Shown: positions 28,457 through 38,750 of the stretch, in pieces | How positions within the stretch are numbered: the stretch's first letter is position 1 | Layout of the letters: the number at the start of each line of letters is the position of its first letter | NCBI RefSeq assembly: GCF_046630445.1 | Contig: NC_092343.1 | Span: forward strand, 136,207,501 to 136,271,500 | Direction: 5' to 3' | Origin: Rutidosis leptorrhynchoides | Taxonomy: Eukaryota; Streptophyta; Magnoliopsida; Asterales; Asteraceae | DNA length: 64,000 bases | Position numbers and translations under genes: made by a program | Notes under the pieces: generated by a model | What the model was told of the DNA's origin: nothing | What the model saw: the letters and a program-made list of their open reading frames with translations, nothing else | Databases searched by the model: none

Positions 28457-28633
28457 CAAGAATCCTTGTATAATAAGATAAAGGCACACCAGTATGTTGA
28501 ATCTTGATTAAAGTTTCAGGATTATCAATATTGCTATATTCCTCCCATTTAGTTTGTCCCTACACTAAGTCACCTATCTTAAAATTCAAATGCCCTGATC
28601 GATGACTTTCGCTACTCCTAATCCAGCTATTGG
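28457..28633 (-). pseudogene. Alkenal double-bond reductase pseudogene, upstream exon
   Basis: Minus strand PIAGLGVAKVID, a 1-base frame break, then SGHLNFKIGDLV, stop, GQTKWEEYSNID and KIQHTGVPLSYYTRILG. The family reads GDLVWG at this point, so the stop is Trp TGG to TAG. Acceptor TTGCAG at 28634-28639 and donor GTACG are visible. More N-terminal exons are not seen; the copia element at 28665 sits in the preceding intron. Confidence 0.85.
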
Positions 28634-28664
28634 CTGCAAGTTAACATTTGATACATGAGATTAT

Positions 28665-29134
28665 TGTTGGTGCATGTAATCTCTAGTTCTAGTTAAATTG
28701 TCATTTAATACATTAGGTCATGTAATAACGTTTTTGTGACTATTAATTATATACGTATGTGTGCGCGCTTTAATATTCATTAAATCAATATGTTAAACTG
28801 CATACACAGTCGACCGAGTGTGTCCACACACTCGACCGACTGTCTAACTCAGTCGACTGACTGTGTCTGATATGCAGTATATATACGGGTTAAAGCCTCC
28901 TTAACGAGGTTACATATCCCATTAACCCGAATCGTCTAGTTTTCGTCTCAGTCGACCTCAACACCATATACCACCGAATTACTACGTTTAGGAGTCGTCC
29001 TAATCTAGATTCAACCCTAGGTTCGACCAATTCGACCCTGATACAACCCAAATCGCGGTTTAACATTGTTCTAGTGATTTCCGCCACTACATCGGTTTGC
29101 AAGCGTCCTAAGATCCATAGAAACAACGTACACA
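28665..29134 (+). repeat. Copia 5' LTR
   Basis: Starts TGTTGGTG and ends near GTACACA just before the primer site. A TATA box TATATATA is at 28878-28885. Just upstream of it is a cluster of CGACCGAGTGTG-like inverted motifs (28806-28867). Confidence 0.75.
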
Positions 29135-29137
29135 AAG

Positions 29138-29149
29138 TGGTATCAGAGT
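29138..29149 (+). promoter_or_regulatory. Copia primer binding site
   Basis: TGGTATCAGAGT, tRNA-iMet type. Confidence 0.8.
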
Positions 29150-29263
29150 TGTTGCAACGTCTACAATGAAGCTTCTACATATGGGGTTCAACCTACATCA
29201 TAGGTTCCGGTTGCAACTAAAAGTCCAAGTGCAACTGAAGATCAAGAAAAGTTAAGTGAAAAT

Positions 29264-30924
29264 GTGGTGACAGCCTTCTATTCTTCTTTGAACAAGACTG
29301 GTAGAATATTTATGCATGCGCATTCCTGTTTTGTTTGTCAAATTGAACCTAAGGATGCCTTTGAGGCATTACAGTATGATGAATGGGTTAGTGATATGAA
29401 AGATGAGATGTTGCAATTTAAACATTTGAAGGTTTGGAAGTTAGTCAATCCATCACATGGTTGCAAGCCCTATGGTCTTCGTTGGGTTTTAAAGAACATG
29501 AAGAATGAACAGGGTATAGTGATCAGAAATAAATCTAGATTGGTGGTAAAGGGATATTAGCATATCTCAGAGATTGAATACGATGAAGTGTTTGCTCCAG
29601 TTGCTAGAATGGAGGCTGTTTGGATATTCTTGGCATTCGCATCTTTCATGGGATTCAAAGTCAATCAGATGGATGTCAAGAGTGCATTTTTCATGATGTT
29701 ATCAATGAGAGGGTATATGTTGAGCAACTGCCTGGTTTTGAAGATCCTCATTTTTTCAGAAAAGGTTTATCGACTCGAAAAGGCATTGTATGGGTATCAA
29801 GCTCCAAGGGCGTGTATGCTACATTGTCCAATTTTATGCTTGAAAATGGGTTTCGGAGAGGTGTCATTGATCAGACAATTTTCATCAAGAAAAAGAGACA
29901 ACATCTCATGCTTGTACATGTATATGTTGATGACATCATCTTTGGGTCGATGGATCAGGCGATGGTAGATGAATTCGAGAAGGTTATGCAGAGGAAGTTT
30001 AAGATGAGTTCCATAGGAACTATCAAGTTTTTCTTAGGTCTGTAGGTAGCATAGATGGATAAAGGCATCTTGCATCAAACCAAGTTTGTTGCTGATATCC
30101 TCAAACGCTTTCAAATGGAAGCAGAGAGATCGGAAAAGACTCCGTTATCGGTGAATCACGGGATTTCACCGGATTTTCAAGGTGCTAAAGTTGATCAGAC
30201 TTTGTATTGGGCTATCATAGGGTCTCTGGTGTACCTAACTGCTTCTCGACCAGATATTATGTTTGCAGTTTGCCTGTGTGCTCGTTATCAGGCGAATCCT
30301 AATGTTCATCATATGCTAGTGGTCAAGAAGATTTTACGGTATTTGAAAGATACACCAAGTTTGGGTTTATGTTATCCATGTGATGATGGTTTCGAACTTA
30401 CAGTGTATAGTGATTCAGACTATGGCGGATGTATGAAGGATTTCAAGTCAACTTCTGGGGGTTGTTAATTTCTGAGAAGCTGACTGGTTACTTGGCAGTG
30501 TAAGAAGCAGACTACAGTGGCTCAGTCCACTTGTGAAGCTGAACATATTGTTGCGACAATCAGTACATCTCAGATTATCTGGATCCAACAGCAGCTACAT
30601 GACTACGGTTTGCATATCTCTAACACTCCTATTTATGTTGATAACACTGCTGCTATAGCTGTCACTAAAAATCTCGTTATTCATTCTAAAACCAAACACA
30701 TAGGGATAAAATACCATTTCATTGGAGATTGTTATGAAAATAAACTGATAGATGTAGTGCAGATAGACACTATGACCCAAAGGGCTGATCTCTTCACCAA
30801 AGCTTTTGATAAACTAAGTTTTGATTATTTATTAAAAGAGATAAGTATTAAAGTTTTAACTGATGTGGTTCCTGTCACTGAGGTTCCTGACATAGAGGAA
30901 TCAGACAAAGAAACCGAGGAGTAA
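29264..30924 (+). pseudogene. Copia pol remnant: reverse transcriptase and RNase H
   Basis: Starts with the copia RT N-terminus (EALQYDEWVSDMKDEM; LRWVLKNMKNEQG). It continues through DEVFAPVARMEAV, MDVKSAFF and the catalytic YVDDIIFGS (near 29922), then SLVYLTASRPDIMFAV and the RNase H motifs SDSDYGG, STCEAEHIVA and NPIY-like VDNTAA. It ends with a 3' extension at 30924. Lesions include a stop near 29558, a frameshift near 29700, stops near 30043-30050 and a break after 30468. Gag, protease and integrase, which should precede RT in copia, are missing between 29160 and 29260. Confidence 0.88.
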
Positions 30925-31297
30925 TTGCTGTCAAACTACTTGTATATTTTATGTACATTTGAATGATAGACCTCGTTATTGCTTGTTTATTTTTGTTTGC
31001 ATGGTAGTTAGGTATTTTTCTGATTTGGTTGCATGTTACTTTCTGGTATGTTTATTTTCTTTTGTTTATGTATAGATAAAATAGAAAACCATAAAAATCA
31101 TAAAATCTAGAAAGTAAAATAAAAAATCAGAAAAATGGAAAATCCATAAAAAGTTGAAAAACCAGAAAATGAGTTGCATATTCAATGTGTAGGGAAGTGA
31201 TTGTAATGCTGAACTGACATGTTATGGCTATAAAGTAAGTAGTATAGGATAACTGATGATGTATTACTAGCTTTTCTAACCTAATTCTAGATAGAGA

Positions 31298-31671
31298 TGA
31301 TCACACTAAGAACGCGTAAATATCATGATGAAGAAATAATGGAAAGGTTTACAGCGGTTGAGGCTAGTCACCTAATTATCACTGAATATGTATTGAGAAA
31401 TGATTGTTCAGAAACTCAACAGACGGTTGAGGTCCCCCCTACTACGATTTATACTTGGTAGAGAAGGATAATTTTGTAAGTCCCGAAGGTGAGTTTACTT
31501 TATCTAGGATGCATACCCTTAATGCTTGGACCAAAACTCTACATACTACATGTTGGGTATCCAAAGGGGTGTTCTTTCTATGAATGGGTTGAGAAGTGCA
31601 ATCTCGTATCACAGACATTGAATGATTTGAAAACACAACATCCACGGGTAATAGATTTCAACGCCAGATAA
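31298..31671 (+). pseudogene. Unassigned ORF remnant in copia 3' region
   Basis: A first frame starts MITLRTRKYHDEEIMERF and stops near 31460. A shifted frame continues with YPKGCSFYEWVEKCN and TLNDLKTQHPRVIDFN. The Cys/Trp pattern of the second part is a little like GRF-type zinc fingers, but this is weak. Position after RNase H would suit an env-like or accessory ORF of a SIRE-type element. Confidence 0.3.
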
Positions 31672-31979
31672 TACAGATGAGTTTTCGTGAGATTCAACTT
31701 AAGTCAAAGAATGTGGTGCATCATTATGTTAGTTTTATTATATTTTATGGTTGTATTATTGCAATGAGAAAAGCGCAACATCAAAAAAAAACTGCTGTAC
31801 TATACTCTTTATTCTTTCTGCATTATTAAGCTTGTAAATAAGGATGGTGCACCACACCGCAACACAAAGAAGCATTGATTAAGAACTGAACAAATTAGAT
31901 GGATTCATACGTTATCTAAGTCTGAGATAACAAATGTTTCAATCAGAGGACTATCAGGAAGATTTAGTTATCTACATCC

Positions 31980-31992
31980 AAGGGGGAGAAGA
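31980..31992 (+). promoter_or_regulatory. Purine tract, possible copia polypurine tract
   Basis: AAGGGGGAGAAGA, an almost pure purine run of the type used by copia elements. No LTR start follows it directly. Confidence 0.45.
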
Positions 31993-32000
31993 TCATCAGA

Positions 32001-33125
32001 TCATCAGATATAGAGAACTTAAATCATTTTGTCCACAACGCTAACTCTTAGCTTGACTATACATCTTTTGTCTGTGGTATGGGGTTATACCTATTGGCCT
32101 AGATAACAGGGGACATTTTCTGGAAGGTACCTTACTATATCATTCCATCACTCAAATACATCACTATCATCCATCCATCCATCATACATCATATGATTTC
32201 CGTTCAAGTATGGGGTTTATAGCGACCGGTATGCGTCTTTTCAAAGTATGCAATAAATTTGAGACAAGCAATGCTATCTGAAACGAAATGTGTAAGTTTA
32301 AGGTAGAAGCTCATGGCTGACAGGGTTGCTAGAAACACTGTGAGAATTTTATGTTCAGTCAAATCGAAAGTGCATTGATGTAATAACAGACAGTATCAAT
32401 AGATTTGTGCTCAATTGACTACCTAAAAAAGCGTGCAATCTCAAATGAGGACTAACTCGTTGATCATAATCTAGCATTGAAAAATGTTAAAGTAATTAAT
32501 TTAACGTGATCATCGAACTCTAGGATGAAAGTTGGTGAATGTTTAATGATATATCTAAAAATTGTATTGTATATGCTTCATTGAATATGAAACTGAATGA
32601 ATTTTGAAAGGCATGTCAATAGTTCAGGTCTGATCCCTGAATCAAATTGATCTAATCAAAATGATAAATCAACTCACAAAATATGTGATATTTTATAGTC
32701 AGTGATGTTCTTGATAAATGATAATACATGTAATTATCTAGTGAGCGTTTAATTCTTGATGGTTCAAATGCTAAGTGAATTAGATGTTTAAAGTTGCATA
32801 TGTAAACTGCAAATTCTATATGTTGAAGCTCTTACTTAATATGCTTGATCTGGTATTGTTTATCATGTGAAATTGGCACGTGTATAGTGTTTGCATTTCA
32901 TATTTGCATGTTATTTATGAAAAATCCAAAAATATTTGCATCATTGTTATTTTTCCTTAGTCACGTTTCTATAGCTTTACAACTCAGTTCTCAATGTCTA
33001 TGTTGAAAGGAACCTTGTGAAATCAAGTCTGAAAGTTGATTGTGTAATGCTTAAAGAACAAAACGTGATTAATTTTATTGGAAAGATCAGTCCCAGGGTG
33101 AGTGGATGTGAAAGGGTTAGTGAAA
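32001..33125. other. Unassigned repeat-derived stretch
   Basis: No credible gene. It includes short ATCC repeats (32168-32185) and AT-rich sequence. It may be further 3' sequence of the copia element or an older insertion. No LTR or TIR boundary is seen. Confidence 0.35.
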
Positions 33126-34012
33126 ATTGATATGTCCAAAACGGATGGTTTTGTTTGTACGGTGTCGTTAGGTCGAAAAACGTCATAATCGGTTACCAAG
33201 AGGGAGTAATGGTTTTATTATTTATATTTGGCTGGGTTTCTTAGCTATATTTCACCTACTTTTCTTCCTTTTAACGAGTAAGTGGTAAATATAACTCAGG
33301 TTCATATTTTTATATGTTTGCTCAGTAATATGGAATAAAAGTGCCTAAATAGTTAACCCTAGCGACAAGTGGTGATAGATTAAGATTAACTAAGGTAACG
33401 TAAACTATAAAGATAAAAAGGGAGGTATGAAGAATAGAATACTAATGGAGGGTTGTTGAAAGAGTTTAACTTCCTAGAATGAACACTAAGCCTCAATCAA
33501 CCGGGCTATGAACCTAATCAATTTGTCACTAAGAGTTTAGGCTTTGAAGATTCTGGCTAAGACGGATATCCCTACTCCCAACGTTAACCTTAAAGGGTTT
33601 AAACGACCTTATGGATAGAATCCTAGGTGCATGAATAAAGTGGTATATCCCTAAAGGAAAGTCTCAGATTTTCTTAATCCTGGTTGGTTTAACTATAGTA
33701 ACATTCCTCCAATTAATACTAAGCTATGCCTTAACAATAACATATGTGCAATCTTAGATATTTTAAGGTACTGCTAATTGGATTAGAGGTCTCTCCTTTG
33801 CAATCACTTACTCAACCCCGGATCATCTTACAACATCTCAAGAATGTTGCTTCTTACGCGAATCATGCTTTTGAGTAAGCCAGTATTCACTAAACTCTAT
33901 ATTGCCTACTTTAATCACAACCTAAATGGGAAGCTCTTTTTTGACGGATAAGTAATTAACCGTACGTAGGTACTATATCCCTATTGTGACGTTAAGCACA
34001 CATAACTACTTA
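33126..34012 (-). repeat. Athila-type LTR fragment
   Basis: Matches about 61017-61923 in the LTR of element E through its whole length (for example TAACGAGTAAGTGGTAAATA and GTGCCTA(A/T)ATAGTTAACCCT), with moderate divergence. It stops at CATAACTACTTA, where the CACTA element begins. No primer site is seen at its left end. Confidence 0.8.
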
Positions 34013-34039
34013 CACTACAAGAAAACTGACTTTATAGGA

Positions 34040-34512
34040 CCCCAAAAAGGGTCCTAAAAAGCTCAATCTTAGGACCTTTGGCCTGATAGGACCCTCAAAC
34101 CAGTGGTAGTATAGGTGGGTGTCCTATTAACCAAAAAGGGTCCTAACGACCATATGACCGTTTTCATGAGTCCTATTAACAACATAGAAAGGGTCCTTAT
34201 AGAGTAAAATATTAGGACCCTTTATAATATATAATGACACATTAATTTGTATTGTTAGAACATATTAGAACTCCAAAAAAGTGTACTAATATAATTTAGT
34301 ACCACAAAAAAGGGTCATAATATAACTAGATGTTAATTAAGTACCACAAAAAGGGTCCTAATATAATTTAGTACCACAAAAAAGGGTCCTAATGTAACTA
34401 TATGTTAATTAAGTACCACAAAAAAGGGTCCTAATATAAGTAGATGGTAATTTCGTACAACAAAAGGGTCCTAATTTAAGTATACGTTAGTACCAATAAA
34501 AGGGTCCTAACA
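34040..34512. repeat. CACTA subterminal repeat array
   Basis: About ten AGGGTCCTAA units plus inverted TTAGGACC copies, spaced 20-60 bp. In characterised CACTA elements such motifs bind the element's own DNA-binding protein. Confidence 0.85.
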
Positions 34513-34559
34513 AGTAACAGGAGTTTCAAATATCCGGTTCGGATATTCGGGTCGATTTC

Positions 34560-34930
34560 GGGTTTTGGGCCAGGTTATGGTAATTGGGCCTTTCTAGCAC
34601 AGTTCAGATAATTGGGCCTTTTGGATCTGGTTATGTCAATTGGCCCCTTTATGCTTACTTGGCCTTTTGGCCTGATTATGCTATTTGTGTCTTACGGGCC
34701 TGCTTCAGCTATTGGGGCCTTTTGGGCCTGCTTCAGCTATCTGGTCCTTTCGGGCCTGCTTCAGCTATTTGGCCTGTTAGGTCCGATTTTGCTAATTGGG
34801 CATGTCGCCACGTTTAAGCTTACTGGGCCTTTTGTGCCAAGTAATGCTATTTGGGCCTTACGGGCCTGATTCAGCCATTTGGGCCTTTCGGGCCTGCTTC
34901 AGCTATGTGGTCCTTTTGGTCCTGGTTCGG
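34560..34930. repeat. GC-rich degenerate minisatellite in the CACTA element
   Basis: Units of the type GGGCCTGCTTCAGCTATTTG and TTTTGGGCCTG recur about every 35-45 bp. ORFs here are products of the repeat. Its composition contrasts with the AT-rich sequence on both sides. Confidence 0.75.
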
Positions 34931-35701
34931 ATCCATTTTTCTTTTGTTGCATCAATTTATTATTCATTACAATTATAATAAATTTTAAATTACAAAACAA
35001 ATATTAATATTGTTTCAATCCACATAATATTACAGATTACAGATTATAATATTGTTTCAACACTACAAATGTAAGAACATGTCTAGGTAACATCAACATA
35101 TTACAAATCATTGTCTCAAACACACAAACTCATAAAACAAATAATATTCATGTTCAAACATTATAATCAAACCGGCCAGCATTACAAAACACACAAACTC
35201 TTCAACCTGCCACTATCTATCTTGATCACTCATCAAAATTTGCCACCCACAATTAAACCATCCATGTATAAGCATAAATGTGCACGTTATAAAAATGAAT
35301 CATAATTTTAGTACAAAATAAACAAAGAAATACCTCGATCAACGCAGTACGCCAAGCAGTAGATGTACCAATGAAGCTCTACCTCACACCAACCAGCTCC
35401 AACACACTTTGAATGGAAGAGTCTAACAATGAGCCTTTCACATTTTTATATACCAAATACGAGTTAAGAAGTGACTTTATAAAAACTGAATTTGTAATAA
35501 CCATCATCCAAAACAACCGCGACATCGCGTAGTCCAAACATTCTGTAGTTATTAAACACTTTAGGATAAAACTTATGGTAGTTATTAAACACATAATTTG
35601 AAGTCAAAATACTTTTATTATGAATGAAACATCATTAATTACATCATTAACTAAAATCATTCATAACATCACACCAAAATAGCAAAAACAGTTACATACA
35701 T

Positions 35702-35905
35702 TCATCTAACTATCAAAATAGCAACTACAACACATAAGACAGTCACAAGTGCTATCATAGTGAAAAACAACTTATCATAAACTTCCAGTTTTGTCTTGAA
35801 AATAGCTAAGTCTTCTGTGAGTTTTGAATCTTCAACATCATGAATTCGAGGGTCCAATTTCTTAGTTTCCAAATGCATTTTGTATAGCAGATCTTTGTAA
35901 TGTTG
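35702..35905 (-). pseudogene. CACTA-internal coding exon with C-terminal membrane segment
   Basis: 68 codons in frame, starting HQHYKDLLYKMHLETKKLD and ending in a hydrophobic segment TMIALVTVLCVVVAILIV before the stop. The frame is cut upstream by element D. The family is not recognised, but the position inside the CACTA body suggests the last exon of an element gene or a captured host exon. Confidence 0.4.
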
Positions 35906-35908
35906 GTG

Positions 35909-38716
35909 TGACGCCCCGTCCCAAAAATAAATGGTACGGATCATCAACAACAGGTCCATTACACGGTATAACACTACATGCTGTTTTGAAACAAGTTTTG
36001 CATTCATAAAAAGATGACGTTTTCCCAACGACAAAACCATAATTCAAATGTAACATAAGTAATGAATGCAAAGTAAAAAGTTTCATGATTGAGACGTCTC
36101 TAAACAATGCAGCGGAAGTCTAACAGAGCAAGTCTAACACAACAGTCTATTACATCAGAAGCAATAAGCGTCTTAGCTACCTGAAAAGTAAAACATGCTA
36201 AAAAGTCAACACGAATGTTGGTGAGCTATAGTTTGATTGTAATCAATAACGTAAGGTAGACCACGAGATTTCTTATTCAAAACAGTATGACAAGTATATG
36301 CTTAACAGCGGGCACTTGGTAACTAACTTAACGTAAAACAATATATCACCCCCTAAAAGTACACTTAGCGGGTGCGTTAAAACAGACGAAATATTAAACA
36401 CCCATTAAATACTAGCGCGACTAGCCCGAGTGGGGATGTCAAACCCTATTGATCCATATCTAAGATTCGTGTCTACCGGTTCATAAACCAATAGTTAAAC
36501 GTTACCGAGCTAAGGGGAAAATTTGTACCGTTATATCACCCACACATATATAAAGTTAAAGTACTTGTGTCTAGTATGTAAAACATAAAAAGCGCATGTT
36601 TTTTCAGTCCCAAAAATAGTTAAAGTAAAAAGGGAGCTATAACTCACAGTGAATGTGCAGTAAAGTCGATATGAAAAATATAAGTAAGTAGTAAGTTGGT
36701 CCAAAGGTCCTCAACCTAAGTCAAAGGTTATTAAGTCAGTAAATCGTCCCAAAAAGGTTTAAAAGTAAATAAGTCAAGTCTTAAGGATCATCATTATCAT
36801 CATTCGTGAAAGGTAAGGTAAAGTTTTCAACAAGAATAGAGATCGAAACGAATAGCTGAATTCGTACAGCCGTTATGACCTCTATACAAAATGAAATGAC
36901 GTACAGTCAGTGGCCAAGGCTCCATTTGTGAGTCCTCTTACCGCTGTCCGAAAATCAGATCCCAACCCGATGTCGTTTGACCGTGACGATGGTCAAAGCG
37001 CAAGTAAGTCAGAAATTTCAGCACGTCGTTACAAAAACGTAGTGAACTTTGGAAGGCTATAAATCCTAAACCGTACATCAAATTTGGGTGAGTCTTTCTG
37101 AAAATCAATTTTCTAGAAGCTCTAGGAGTCAGATCATACCCTGAAAAACAAAAACAAGTGCTCCGGTGGGTTTCTTGGTGTTTGATGCTCATCACGGTTC
37201 TCATCCTTGATGCGTGTAAGTTTCAAGTGTACAACTCTTTGATGTTTTAGCATCACTTTGACCAAGTGTCAACCATCAACACATAATGTCAAGACTAAGA
37301 AGAAATACAACTCACTTAAGAGTTTTAGAAGGATGATGAACCAAGGTTACATCATGTTCTTAGTTTCAACACAAATACAAGTTCTATTAAAGCTATAAAG
37401 TTTGATTCAAATCAAACAAGCAAGACCATAAGTTACATAACTTAGATCAAACAAAATCATGAAACCCTAAGCTAGAGAGCTTGGATTCCTTAACAATAAT
37501 TATGAGACTTCAAGCTAGAAAGCTTGAATCTTTTATGTTCTTGAAGATCTTCAAAGTAAAAAGTTAGATCTTTAAGTTTCATGAAGATCATAAACACAAG
37601 TTTTGATCTTTTAACAAATATAAAGAGATCTAAAGCTATAAAACTTAGATCCAACAAAGTAATGAAGATCCAAAGCTAGAAAGCTTGAATCTTTTATGTT
37701 CTTGAAGATCTTTAAAGCAAAAAGTTAGATCTTCAAGTTTCATGAAGATCATAAACACAAGTTTTGATCTTTTAATAAAAATAAATAGATCTAAAGCTAG
37801 AAAACTTAGATTCAACAAAGTAATAAAGATCCAAAGCTTTAAAGCTTGAATCCTTCATATTCTTGAAGATTCTAAATCAAAGTTTGAATCTACAAGATAT
37901 AACAAGATCAAAAAGCTAAAAAGATTGATCCTTTGATGATGATGATGATGTCGTGGCTTAGAAAATCAAGAAACTTACAAGCTTTTAGTGTGAGAAAGAC
38001 TAGAGAGAAAATTAGAGAGAAAGTGTGTGTGAAATGAGAATGAAATGAAGTGTGAAATGAAGAATGGAGCTTAAATTTATAGTGGTGGTGGGGGTGCATG
38101 GTGGCAACGGTTATGGGGGACAAGGGAGGGACAACTTTTGCTTTTGCATGGTGGTGCTATAAAGGTGGTGCTTGTATGTTGGGATCCATGCAATATGTTG
38201 TAGTAATGGCACACAAAAATACTAGCATGTTGGCTCATCTTAATGGGTTTTTGTCCAACATTTTAATGGGTCATAATTCCATTAAAATTGGGCTAACTTA
38301 AAAGTCCATTAGCTAGAGTAGGGTGTGTCTAAGTCCATTAAGGTAAGAAGTCTATTAAGACTAACTAGTGTACATTAGTAAAACATTAAGCGTAATTAAG
38401 CAACCAATAAGCCAAGTAATTGTCATTAGAAAATAACAATTAGTTTCAAGTAGTCATAATACTCCGATTATGACAAAAGTTAAACGTGTACCAAGTACGT
38501 AGCTCGTTTTAAGCGACAAGTGACACTAACGGTCGTAAAAGCATTCGAGGATCAAGTTAAGTGATTAAACACTTAATAACACGCTGTAAGGTATTTACGA
38601 AAGCAATTAACATGAATAATAATCCCAGAATATAATATAGCTCAGTACGCACAAATACGCAGTTTCGTGAAAACAAAAAGTATAAATACAAGTCGAAAAG
38701 GTCGGGTCATTATATT
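35909..38716 (-). repeat. Element D 3' LTR (left), about 2.8 kb
   Basis: On the plus strand starts TGACGCCCCGTCCC and ends GGTCGGGTCATTATA. It matches 43695-43881 plus 51958-54613. A minus-strand TATA box (TATAAATTTAA) lies at about 38072-38082. It contains a tandem repeat at 37513-37870. Confidence 0.88.
37513..37870. repeat. Tandem repeat with 161-bp period in element D LTR
   Basis: AGCTAGAAAGCTTGAATC recurs at 37513, 37674 and 37835, about 2.2 units. It is also present in the right LTR (53463-53825). Units are full of AAGATC and AAGCTT half-palindromes. Confidence 0.8.
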
Positions 38717-38750
38717 ACCCACCTGTTAAAGAAAATTTCACCTCGAAATT

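Larger units (their letters stand above)
28665..32000 (+). mobile_element. Deleted Ty1/copia retrotransposon (SIRE-like?), right end uncertain
   Basis: LTR starting TGTTGGTGCATG, primer site, a very short leader, then the RT/RNase H part of pol, followed by a long 3' non-pol region with a purine tract at 31980-31992. Most of gag plus protease and integrase are absent. I found no second LTR, so the right boundary is not fixed. The long 3' region resembles the SIRE/Maximus lineage. Confidence 0.75.
34013..35908. mobile_element. CACTA (En/Spm) transposon end, truncated by element D
   Basis: Starts CACTACAAGAAAA, the standard plant CACTA terminal inverted repeat, after TTA (probable 3-bp target site) within the Athila LTR. 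Many subterminal repeats of AAAAGGGTCCTAA, in both directions, follow to about 34510. The other end is missing: element D begins at 35909, and D's far end is itself joined to element E. Confidence 0.85.

Noticed and set aside
34584..34978. Overlapping hydrophobic ORFs resembling membrane proteins
   Set aside because: Products of the GC-rich minisatellite, open in several frames at once.
37480..37900. CRISPR-like regularly spaced repeats
   Set aside because: Tandem 161-bp units of a plant LTR without short-repeat/spacer structure.
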